Below are positions 1 to 5,827 of a stretch of 6,400 bases of DNA, piece by piece; position 1 is the stretch's first letter, and every line of letters starts with the position of its first letter. The notes beneath the pieces were generated by a model. It ran no database searches. It had not been told where the DNA came from and worked only from the letters and a program-made list of their open reading frames with translations. This stretch comes from Frankiales bacterium. GTDB lineage: Bacteria; Actinomycetota; Actinomycetes; Mycobacteriales; SCTD01. The stretch lies in the NCBI GenBank assembly GCA_025965495.1, contig JAOPWW010000235.1, forward strand, positions 1 to 6,400. The letters are read 5' to 3'. The position numbers and the translations under genes were made by a program.

Positions 1-713
1 TGCGCCGCGAGGTCGCGGACGAGCCCGGCGCCCTCTGGTACCGGCTCGGCGACGTCGTCGTCGCACCGCTGCTCGCCGCGTGGCTGGCCTACCAGCTCCT
101 GACGGCGCTGCCCGGGCTGTTCGGCCACGACGTCGCGCTCGGTGACGGCGCAGGACCCCTCGCGGTCGTCACCGGGCTGGCGGTCCTGGCCCGCGTCGGC
201 CTCGAGGAGCTCGCCGCGCGGCTCTATCCCGCCCGGCTGGAGGCCGTCGCTCCTGACGAGGTCCCCGAGGGCCTGCCCCTGCAGCGCGTGCTCGGGATGG
301 TGGTGCGGGCCGGCGTGTTCCTGTTCGTCGGCGTGCCGTTCGTCGGCGTCCGCCCCGAGCTGTTCCTCGGTACAGCGCTGTTCATCTTTCCGCAGGTCCT
401 GCGCATCTGGTCGCACCGCCTGCCCGAGCTGCCGTGGCTGCGGCGGGTCGTCCCGACCGGCCTGGTCGAGATCACGAGCCTCGTCGTCCTCGGCTGGTGG
501 CTGTCGGGCCAGCTGCAGCACCACGTGGCGGACCCGCACCGGCTCGCCGCCGTCGGCTTCGTGGTGCTCGCCGTGCCGCCCGCCGTCCACGGCGTCCTCG
601 CCGAGATGACCGGCGAGGACGAGGAGCCGGAGGCGACCTGGATCCGACGCGGCCTCGGCGCCGCCGTCGTCGCCGCGTCCGCCGGCCTGCTCTACACGCT
701 CACCGTCGCCTGA
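1..713 (+). CDS. Polytopic membrane protein of unknown function, 5'-truncated
   Basis: The reading frame is open from the left edge (first full codon at 3) to TGA at 711-713, giving 236 visible residues with no start in the window. It is strongly hydrophobic, with about six likely membrane segments: near visible residues 20-40 (VVVAPLLAAWLAYQLL), 50-66, 96-112, 117-133, 156-173, and a last one at the C-terminus (GLGAAVVAASAGLLYTL). Short charged loops separate them, including an acidic stretch (TGEDEEPEATW) before the last segment. I do not recognise a family and see no catalytic motif. The stop lies 34 bp before the ion-channel start on the same strand, so the two are probably one operon and may act at the same membrane. 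An ATG at 288 is internal: the hydrophobic, codon-biased frame continues well upstream of it. The coding call is firm and the function is unknown. Confidence 0.85.
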   Translation, partial: RREVADEPGALWYRLGDVVVAPLLAAWLAYQLLTALPGLFGHDVALGDGAGPLAVVTGLAVLARVGLEELAARLYPARLEAVAPDEVPEGLPLQRVLGMVVRAGVFLFVGVPFVGVRPELFLGTALFIFPQVLRIWSHRLPELPWLRRVVPTGLVEITSLVVLGWWLSGQLQHHVADPHRLAAVGFVVLAVPPAVHGVLAEMTGEDEEPEATWIRRGLGAAVVAASAGLLYTLTVA

Positions 714-735
714 CCGTCCCGCCCGAACCCCACCC

Positions 736-740
736 AGGAG
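736..740 (+). promoter_or_regulatory. Ribosome binding site of the ion-channel gene
   Basis: AGGAG lies 7 nt before the ATG at 748. It is the best Shine-Dalgarno match in the 34-bp gap after the upstream stop and fixes the channel start, including the histidine-rich N-terminus. Confidence 0.8.
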
Positions 741-747
741 AGCTCCC

Positions 748-1698
748 ATGGTCGCTGCGACCGCAGCCGCTTCCACCGTCCACCTGCTCGAGGAGGGCGG
801 GCACCACGCCCACCTGCACGCCGACGGCGAGCGCCCGTGGTCGGAGGAGGTCGACGAGCCGGCGCTGCACCGCTGGAACCAGGCGATGACGACGCCGCTG
901 CTCGTCATGTCCGTCCTGTTCGTGGTCGTGCTGGTCGTGCCTGCCCTGGTCGTCGACCTCCCCCACGTGGCCCGGACCGTGCTGCGCGTGGCGAACGTCG
1001 TGATCTGGCTCTTCTTCGCCGTCGACTACGTCGGCCGCCTACGGCTGGCCGTCGACCGCAAGCGCTTCGTGCGCACGCACGTCGTCGACCTGCTGGTCGT
1101 CGTGCTGCCGTTCGCCCGCCCCCTGCGCCTGCTCCGCCTCGCGTCCGTCGCGGGACGCCTCGGCAAGCAGACCCGGGGCGGCCTGGTCGCCGACGTGACC
1201 AAGCTGGTGACCCTGGCGTCGGTGTTCACCGCCTTCCTGGGGGCGTGCCTGGCTCTCGACGCCGAGCGGAACGCCGCGGGGACGACCATCGCGAACTTCC
1301 CCGACGCCCTCTGGTGGGCGCTCGGGACGATGACCGCCGTCCCCTACGGCGACGTCTACCCGGTGACGCAGGAGGGCCGGCTCGTCTCGGCCGCCCTGAT
1401 GATCCTCGGGCTGGTCTTCGTCGGCCTGATCACCGCGGCGATCGCCGCCTGGTTCGTCGGCTTCATCGGCGGCGAGGAGGAGGACGCCGCGACGTCGGCA
1501 GAGCTGCAGGCCGTCCAGGAGCGCCTCATCGCGGTGGAGGCGTTGCTGCTGCAGCTGGTGGCCCTGCCCCAGCAGCGACAGGCCCCCGTCGAGGCACCCG
1601 CCCGTCGTCCCCGCACGACGACGGCTGCCCGGCGCACCACGGCCGACGACGCCCCCGCCGTCCGTCGTGCGCGCGCGCCCCGCAGCACGGACGCCTAG
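748..1698 (+). CDS. Six-TM voltage-gated-type ion channel with an atypical selectivity filter
   Basis: The 316-residue protein has the layout of the voltage-gated ion channel superfamily. S1 is about residues 50-70; S2 78-97 with D93 and R97; S3 111-121 with D114; S4 about 122-139 with spaced arginines R124, R127, R130 and R137 (PLRLLRLASVAGRL); S5 150-172; the pore helix about 183-195 (FPDALWWALGTMT); and S6 212-240. The pore reads T-M-T-A-V-P-Y-G-D-V-Y-P. K+ channels normally have T-V-T-T-V-G-Y-G-D there, so the first filter threonine is alanine (A197) and the first glycine is proline (P199), while Y200-G201-D202 remain. The N-terminus holds a cluster of histidines (H12, H19, H20, H22, H24). 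After S6 comes an acidic GGEEED, then a heptad-like leucine segment (about 250-272) suited to a tetramerising coiled coil, then a disordered Arg/Thr/Ala/Pro-rich tail. Family membership is clear; potassium selectivity is not assured. It is probably co-transcribed with the upstream membrane gene. Its stop overlaps that of the convergent methyltransferase. Confidence 0.9.
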   Translation: MVAATAAASTVHLLEEGGHHAHLHADGERPWSEEVDEPALHRWNQAMTTPLLVMSVLFVVVLVVPALVVDLPHVARTVLRVANVVIWLFFAVDYVGRLRLAVDRKRFVRTHVVDLLVVVLPFARPLRLLRLASVAGRLGKQTRGGLVADVTKLVTLASVFTAFLGACLALDAERNAAGTTIANFPDALWWALGTMTAVPYGDVYPVTQEGRLVSAALMILGLVFVGLITAAIAAWFVGFIGGEEEDAATSAELQAVQERLIAVEALLLQLVALPQQRQAPVEAPARRPRTTTAARRTTADDAPAVRRARAPRSTDA

Positions 1699-3122
1699 GG
1701 CACCAGGAAGCCCTGCTCGACGAGGCGGCGCACCACCGGCAGGACCTGCTCGGCGGCCTCGGCGTCGGTCAGCCCCGTGCTGCTCGCCAGCACCGACAGC
1801 AGCGCGCCCATCGGGCGGGTGCCGTCGCAGCCGGCCAGCAGGGTCGCGCCGTAGCTGTCGACGCCGCCGCTCCAGCGCAGCCCGGCCTCCTGCTGCAGCA
1901 GCTGGCTGTCGGCGTACCAGCCGTCGTCGCCGCGGGTCGCGACGCTGTGCAGCCGGACGTCGTCGCGCAGGCGCCAGCGGGCCGCGAGGGGGTCGCCCTG
2001 CAGGGCGTCCATCCGGGCGAAGTGGGCCCGGACCTCCTCGCCCCACGTAGCCGCCGTCGGCTGCGGGACGTCGTCGAGGGTGACGGTGCGCTGCCTGCCG
2101 GTGTTGCGCAGCGCGACGACACCGAAGGCCACCGCCTCCACCCGCCGCTCGGCGAACCAGTCCAGCCAGGCGTCGTAGCCCTCGAAGGTCTCGTCGGTGT
2201 CGCGCAGCCACGCCGTCACGTAGTCCTCGGGGGCCGCGATCTCGCGCTGCACGACCCAGCCGTCGCAGCCCGTGCCGTCGAACCACGACAGGACCCGGGC
2301 GTCGCCGTCCTCGCCCTCGACGTGCAGCCAGTTCGCCAGCAGCACGGCGACGCCGCCGGGCGCGAGGACGCCGGGCAGCTCGGACACCAGGCGGCGGCAG
2401 ACGTCGTCGGCGTCGAGGCCGGCGTCGCGGTAGGTGTAGCGGGCGCCGGGGCTGATGACGAAGGGCGGGTTGCTGACGACGAGGTCGAACCGCTCCCCCG
2501 CGACCGGCTCGAGCAGGTCGCCCTCGCGGGCGTCGACCTCGACCCCGCCGAGGGCGGCGGCGAGCCGGGTGAAGGCGACGGCGCGGGGGTTGCGGTCGGT
2601 CGCGACGACGGTCTGCGCGTGGTCCTCGGCGAGCAGCGCCTGCACGCCGGCGCCGGTCCCGAGGTCCAGAACCCGGTCGACGGTGTCGCGGGGGGTCGCG
2701 GCGGCGAGGGTCAGCGAGGCCGCGCCGACGCCGAGCACCTGCTCGCGGTCGACGCCCGTGGCGGCCCGGCCGGGGTCGTGCGGGACGACGACCTCGACCC
2801 CGTCGTGCCGGACCGGCTGCAGCCGCACCGGACAGGTGACGTCGTAGCCCGAGGGCCGCAGCCAGGTCTCGGGGACGCCGGCCCGGGTCGCCTCGTCCAG
2901 ACCGACCGGGACGCCCGCGACGAGCAGGCGGGCCAGCACCGACAGGGCGCTGCCGTCGGTCGTGCGGCGCAGGACGGGGGCGAGCTCGTCGCGGTCCAGG
3001 TGGGTCCGGTAGGTGGCGCCGAGGGCGTCGTCGAGCGCGGTGGCGGACCAGCCGGCGGCCGCCAGCGCCTCCCGCACCCGAGGGGCGTCCGCGAGCAGGG
3101 CATCGGGGTCGACGAGGTCCAC
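1695..3122 (-). CDS. Class I SAM-dependent methyltransferase (NPPF type, MTS-like)
   Basis: The 475-residue protein has a Rossmann methyltransferase core in the middle. The SAM-binding glycine motif VLDLGTGAG is at residues 151-159, the acidic residue at the end of strand 2 is D176 (ATDRN), and the catalytic motif SNPPF is at 217-221. NPPF/Y motifs mark enzymes that methylate planar nitrogens or amides, such as RNA guanine/adenine methylases and the PrmC/HemK glutamine methylases. The N-terminal ~140 residues (helical, ending in a small beta region) and the long C-terminal ~230 residues are not part of the minimal fold. They resemble extensions I associate with an actinobacterial subgroup carrying DUF7059/DUF7782-type domains (from memory, unverified). 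The substrate cannot be told from sequence. The start is GTG at 3120-3122; no good Shine-Dalgarno precedes it, which fits leaderless translation. A GTG 15 codons further in is an alternative. It lies 69 bp after the surface-protein stop with a terminator hairpin between, so it is probably transcribed separately. Confidence 0.88.
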   Translation of the reverse strand: MDLVDPDALLADAPRVREALAAAGWSATALDDALGATYRTHLDRDELAPVLRRTTDGSALSVLARLLVAGVPVGLDEATRAGVPETWLRPSGYDVTCPVRLQPVRHDGVEVVVPHDPGRAATGVDREQVLGVGAASLTLAAATPRDTVDRVLDLGTGAGVQALLAEDHAQTVVATDRNPRAVAFTRLAAALGGVEVDAREGDLLEPVAGERFDLVVSNPPFVISPGARYTYRDAGLDADDVCRRLVSELPGVLAPGGVAVLLANWLHVEGEDGDARVLSWFDGTGCDGWVVQREIAAPEDYVTAWLRDTDETFEGYDAWLDWFAERRVEAVAFGVVALRNTGRQRTVTLDDVPQPTAATWGEEVRAHFARMDALQGDPLAARWRLRDDVRLHSVATRGDDGWYADSQLLQQEAGLRWSGGVDSYGATLLAGCDGTRPMGALLSVLASSTGLTDAEAAEQVLPVVRRLVEQGFLVP

Positions 3123-3130
3123 GGGACCCG

Positions 3131-3136
3131 ACGCTA
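3131..3136 (-). promoter_or_regulatory. Possible -10 element for a leaderless methyltransferase mRNA
   Basis: On the - strand TAGCGT fits the actinobacterial TANNNT -10 pattern and ends 8 nt before the GTG start, the distance expected if transcription begins at or next to the start codon. The gene lacks a clear ribosome site, which agrees. The matching -35 position would fall inside the terminator hairpin just upstream, and I see no good -35 there. This is inferred from a short, degenerate motif. Confidence 0.3.
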
Positions 3137-3144
3137 CCGACGCG

Positions 3145-3179
3145 CGACGGCCCGCCCTCGAGGAGAGGACGGGCCGTCG
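3145..3179 (-). terminator. Hairpin terminator after the surface-protein gene
   Basis: A perfect 10-bp inverted repeat (CGACGGCCCG / CGGGCCGTCG) is extended inward, after one mismatch, by four more pairs (CCTC/GAGG) around a 5-nt loop. It begins 12 nt past the surface-protein stop on the - strand. There is no U-run behind it, which is common for actinobacterial terminators. It separates this gene from the methyltransferase on the same strand. Confidence 0.75.
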
Positions 3180-3191
3180 GACGAGCGGGGA

Positions 3192-5408
3192 CTAGGCGCG
3201 CAGGGCCTTGCGGATCCCGAAGGCCGCGCCGGTCAGCAGCAGGGCGCCGCCGGCCAGAAGGCCCGAGCCGCCCGTGCGGGGCAGCTGCTCGGGGGCCGGC
3301 TCGGCGCCGGGCTGGCCCGCGCCACCCGGGCACCCGGTCGTCGGGCAGCCGGCGGGCTTGCCCGGGGCCGGGGTCGAGACCGTCGTGACGACCGGGCCGG
3401 GGGTCGACGGGGAGGCGGTCGAGCCCTCCGTCGTGCCGATCACCGCGGTGTTCGGGAGGCGACCGCTGGTGGCGGTGGTCCGGACGACGACCGAGAGCGT
3501 GCGGCTGGCGCCGGGCGCCAGCGTGCCGACGCGCCAGGTGACGTCCTGGCCGCTGTGGGTGCAGGCGTCGGAGCAGGAGACGAAGGCGACGCCGTCGTCG
3601 AGGGTGTCCTTGACCGTGACGCCGGTGCAGGGGCTGCCGCCGGTGTTGCTGACGTTCACGTAGTAGGCGAACTGCTCACCCGTCGTGACCTGCGTGTTGC
3701 TGGCGTACTTGGTGGAGCGGCTGACGTCGCAGGCGCCGGTGAGCGGGCCTATCACGGTCGGGCCGGGGACGGAGACGTCCTTGGTGACGGTGCGGCCCAG
3801 GTAGGTGCCGGTGATGCGGGCGTCGTTGCGGTACACCGTGCCGGCCTTGGCGTCGGCGGGGACGCGGAAGGTCAGGCTGACGTCGGCGAACGCTCCCGGC
3901 GCGATCGTGCCGAGCCGGTAGGTGAGCGTGCTGCCCGAGCGCGACGTCGGGGTCGGGTCGGAGGAGACGAACTCGAGGCCGGCCGCGTAGGTGTCGGTCA
4001 CGACGACGTCGGTGATCGGGTCGGTGCCGCGGTTCGGGAAGCGGACCGTGTACTCGAAGGTCTGGCCCGGCCGCACGCTCAGGGTCGAGACGTCCTTGCG
4101 GGACTCGTCGAGCGGGTTCTTCGCGTCCCCGCAGACGATGCCGCCGGCCGGCACCGTGGCGAGCGCCTCGAGGTGGCCGTAGCGGAGGTCGGCGACGCCG
4201 AGCCCGGCCGAGACCAGCCCCGCCTGCACGGCCGACAGGACCGGCGACAGGCCGGCGACGACGGGCTGCAGGACCGGGTTGAGCACCGGCGCGAGCGGGC
4301 TGTCGGTGGCGACCGGGGTGGTGGAGCCGGTCGTGACCGTGCCGGGGACCTTGATGCGGACGAGGTCGGCGGCCGTGCCGACGGTGGTGCCGTTGGCGTC
4401 GACGCGCGGCGCGCTGGCCGGGTCGTCGTCGAGGCCGTGGTTCGGGGCGCCGATGAAGACGTCGGCGACCCCGAGGCTCAGCTGGACGCCGTCGCCGCCG
4501 AGGACCTGCTCGCTGGTCAGGCCCTGGCCGTTGATCATCAGGACCGGCTCGGAGTTCGCGACGGGCTTGCCGGTGCTGTCGACGAAGCCGTAGAAGGCCT
4601 TGCCGCTGCCGGCCGTGCCGCCCGCGGTCGCGCTGAGCTGCAGCTGGTGCAGCACGGTGATGGTGGTCTCGGCGCCGGGGATGCCCTTGAAGAGGGTCAG
4701 CGGTGCGAGCGACTGGTTCGTGACGCTGGTGAGGCCGGAGCCCGTGGCGCCGCCGGAGGGGGCGGTCAGGAGCATCGACGACAGCGAGCGGACGGCGCCG
4801 TCCACCGTGGCGACGGACTGGCCGGCCGCCGGGGTCAGCAGCCGGGCGTTCGTCGCCTGGCCGGTGCCGGTGCTGATGACCGCAGGCGTGCCGGTGACGC
4901 AGATGCTGTCCAGCGACGTCGTGCGGGCCTGCGCGCTGCTGGGGAGCAGCTGGGCCTGGGCCACCGGGTCGGCCGGCAGGGTGAGCAGCTCGTTCGTCGT
5001 GGCCTTCGCGGTCGGCGGCGGGGACAGCGCCTCCGCCGTCGTGAGCGCCACCTGCGGCGGGGCGGTCTGGCCCTGCAGGAGGCCCTCGTTCACCGCCGAG
5101 CCGTGCCCGTAGGCGTTCTTGCCCGTGGCGGCCGCGGTGAGGATCGAGGAGCTCAGCAGGTCCTGGGTCACGAGGGGCTCGCCGATCGAGGCCGCGGCAG
5201 CGCTCTGCGCGAGCGACGTCTTCGTGATGTCCGGGTCGCCGGCGGCGTTCAGCGCGTTGGCGTAGACGACGCTGCCGGTGCTGTAGCCGCCGTAGCCGCT
5301 GGTGGTGGCGAGGGCCTGCGTCGGCGTGGCGGCGCCGGCCGCGGCGAGCGGGACGGCGGCGAGCAGCGCGGCGGCGCCGACGGCTGCGAACAGACGAGTG
5401 GAACGCAC
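3192..5408 (-). CDS. Secreted LPXTG cell-wall-anchored protein with two DUF11 domains
   Basis: The 738-residue protein is exported and probably attached to peptidoglycan by a sortase. Residues 1-27 form a Sec signal peptide (RSTR, a hydrophobic Ala/Leu core, and A-G-A just before the likely cut near 26/27). Residues 28-445 are a Ser/Thr/Ala-rich N-terminal region that starts with TSGYGGYSTGSVVYA and ends with GGIVCGDAKNPLDESRKD; I do not recognise it firmly, though it recalls actinobacterial choice-of-anchor adhesin-like proteins. Two DUF11 beta-sandwich repeats follow, at about 446-550 (RPGQTFEYTVRFPNRGTDP) and 574-675 (TTGEQFAYYVNVSNTGG). A Pro/Gly/Thr-rich wall-spanning linker runs to 708, then LPRTG at 709-713, a hydrophobic segment, and a basic tail ending RKALRA. 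Eight cysteines (170, 426, 560, 594, 612, 616, 688, 693) could form disulfides outside the cell. The GTG start at 5408 is chosen because it begins the signal peptide and has GGGAG 7 nt upstream; the frame stays open much further upstream, but that part does not look like protein. Ligand or role is unknown; adhesion or wall structure is a guess. Confidence 0.9.
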   Translation of the reverse strand: MRSTRLFAAVGAAALLAAVPLAAAGAATPTQALATTSGYGGYSTGSVVYANALNAAGDPDITKTSLAQSAAAASIGEPLVTQDLLSSSILTAAATGKNAYGHGSAVNEGLLQGQTAPPQVALTTAEALSPPPTAKATTNELLTLPADPVAQAQLLPSSAQARTTSLDSICVTGTPAVISTGTGQATNARLLTPAAGQSVATVDGAVRSLSSMLLTAPSGGATGSGLTSVTNQSLAPLTLFKGIPGAETTITVLHQLQLSATAGGTAGSGKAFYGFVDSTGKPVANSEPVLMINGQGLTSEQVLGGDGVQLSLGVADVFIGAPNHGLDDDPASAPRVDANGTTVGTAADLVRIKVPGTVTTGSTTPVATDSPLAPVLNPVLQPVVAGLSPVLSAVQAGLVSAGLGVADLRYGHLEALATVPAGGIVCGDAKNPLDESRKDVSTLSVRPGQTFEYTVRFPNRGTDPITDVVVTDTYAAGLEFVSSDPTPTSRSGSTLTYRLGTIAPGAFADVSLTFRVPADAKAGTVYRNDARITGTYLGRTVTKDVSVPGPTVIGPLTGACDVSRSTKYASNTQVTTGEQFAYYVNVSNTGGSPCTGVTVKDTLDDGVAFVSCSDACTHSGQDVTWRVGTLAPGASRTLSVVVRTTATSGRLPNTAVIGTTEGSTASPSTPGPVVTTVSTPAPGKPAGCPTTGCPGGAGQPGAEPAPEQLPRTGGSGLLAGGALLLTGAAFGIRKALRA

Positions 5409-5415
5409 GGGGGAA

Positions 5416-5420
5416 CTCCC
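5416..5420 (-). promoter_or_regulatory. Ribosome binding site fixing the surface-protein start
   Basis: GGGAG on the - strand lies 7 nt before the GTG at 5408. Because the frame is open for hundreds of bases upstream, this site together with the signal peptide decides the start. Confidence 0.75.
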
Positions 5421-5428
5421 TGGCTGAC

Positions 5429-5616
5429 GTGCGCGAGCGCGCACGGTCGATCGAGCACGGCGAGAGGTGACGCCAGGTCGCGGGTCGAGGCGACTGCCGG
5501 TGGTGGGGCTCTGCGCGGAGTGTTGGCCTTCTCCGCCGGTCTGCACCCGAGGGCGGGTGCAGGCGCGAGCCCGTGGTGCCCTCAGCCCGGTCACCGCGCG
5601 CTGCGCGAGGACCGGG
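5429..5616 (-). promoter_or_regulatory. Hairpin-rich leader of the surface-protein gene, possible cis-regulatory RNA
   Basis: Four perfect inverted repeats lie in series upstream of the gene. They are: 5586-5616 (7-bp outer stem CCCGGTC/GACCGGG with an inner CGCG/CGCG stem), 5541-5562 (8-bp CTGCACCC/GGGTGCAG, 6-nt loop), 5515-5536 (6-bp GCGGAG/CTCCGC, 10-nt loop), and 5429-5444 (6-bp GTGCGC/GCGCAC, 4-nt loop), the last ending 8 nt before the ribosome site. If transcription starts near 5678 as the putative promoter suggests, all are in the 5' UTR. I compared it by eye with riboswitch cores I remember (c-di-AMP/ydaO, TPP, cobalamin, glycine, c-di-GMP) and none fits. GC-rich DNA gives chance stems, so function is inference. 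Confidence 0.35.
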
Positions 5617-5684
5617 TCTCCGTTCGCGCAAGGTCGAGGCGCGACGTCGGGGAGTCCGCGGGGTGACCGCTCGCTCTCCCGCCC

Positions 5685-5713
5685 ACGATCTGCCCTCCGC
5701 GCTCGGACATCAA
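5685..5713 (-). promoter_or_regulatory. Putative promoter of the surface-protein gene
   Basis: On the - strand TTGATG (5708-5713; four of six match TTGACA) is followed after 17 nt by GATCGT (5685-5690; three of six match TATAAT). It would start transcription near 5678 and leave a leader of about 270 nt. It lies in the short, less GC-rich part of the intergenic region next to repeated CGGACAT sites. The -10 is weak, so this is a candidate only. Confidence 0.3.
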
Positions 5714-5760
5714 CCCTGTGTGACCGACTCGCTGCAGTCGGTTGCGGACATAGCGGACAT
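5704..5760. repeat. Three CGGACAT repeats around a 7-bp inverted repeat, operator-like
   Basis: CGGACAT occurs at 5704-5710, 5745-5751 and 5754-5760, all in the same orientation. The last two are in tandem at 9-bp spacing within GCGGACAT units. Between them sits a 7-bp inverted repeat, ACCGACT at 5723-5729 and AGTCGGT at 5736-5742, with a 6-bp centre. The first copy overlaps the putative -35; the tandem pair lies 32-47 bp upstream of it, a place where activators often bind. I do not recognise the regulator. Confidence 0.4.
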
Positions 5761-5783
5761 GGGCGGCGATCCGAACAGCACGA

Positions 5784-5810
5784 AGCCCGCCCTGAGTGGC
5801 AGGGCGGGCT
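5784..5810 (-). terminator. Hairpin terminator after hppA
   Basis: A perfect 10-bp inverted repeat (AGCCCGCCCT / AGGGCGGGCT) with a 7-nt loop begins 17 nt past the hppA stop. On the - strand it is followed by a modestly T-rich stretch (TTCGTGCTGTT). It is well placed to end hppA transcription before the surface-protein promoter region. Confidence 0.8.
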
Positions 5811-5827
5811 CCGGGTCGTGCCGAGGA

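Noticed and set aside
1039..3333. A 764-codon - strand open frame over the methyltransferase
   Set aside because: It is out of frame with the methyltransferase, whose SAM and NPPF motifs are intact. Its product is low-complexity Arg/Pro/Ala and runs into the channel and surface-protein genes.
5447..5454. Palindrome TCGATCGA as an operator
   Set aside because: An 8-bp palindrome of common CG/TCGA words is expected by chance in this DNA, and its flanks are not symmetric.
837..5666. A 1609-codon open frame on the + strand across most of the window
   Set aside because: It lies antisense to the methyltransferase and surface-protein genes and out of frame with the channel. Its translation is Arg/Gly/Ala/Pro-rich with no domains, as expected when high GC removes stop codons.
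5409..5680. Known riboswitch (TPP, c-di-AMP/ydaO, cobalamin, glycine) upstream of the surface protein
   Set aside because: A short GGCTGAGGG stretch and a GGCGGAG recall TPP elements, but the conserved CTGATC...GCGAAGGGA part is missing. The ydaO GACAGCTAACC and cobalamin B12 box are also absent.
5718..5735. CRP-type site TGTGA-N6-TCACA near the surface-protein promoter
   Set aside because: Only the left half TGTGA (5718-5722) is present; the right half reads CGCTG.
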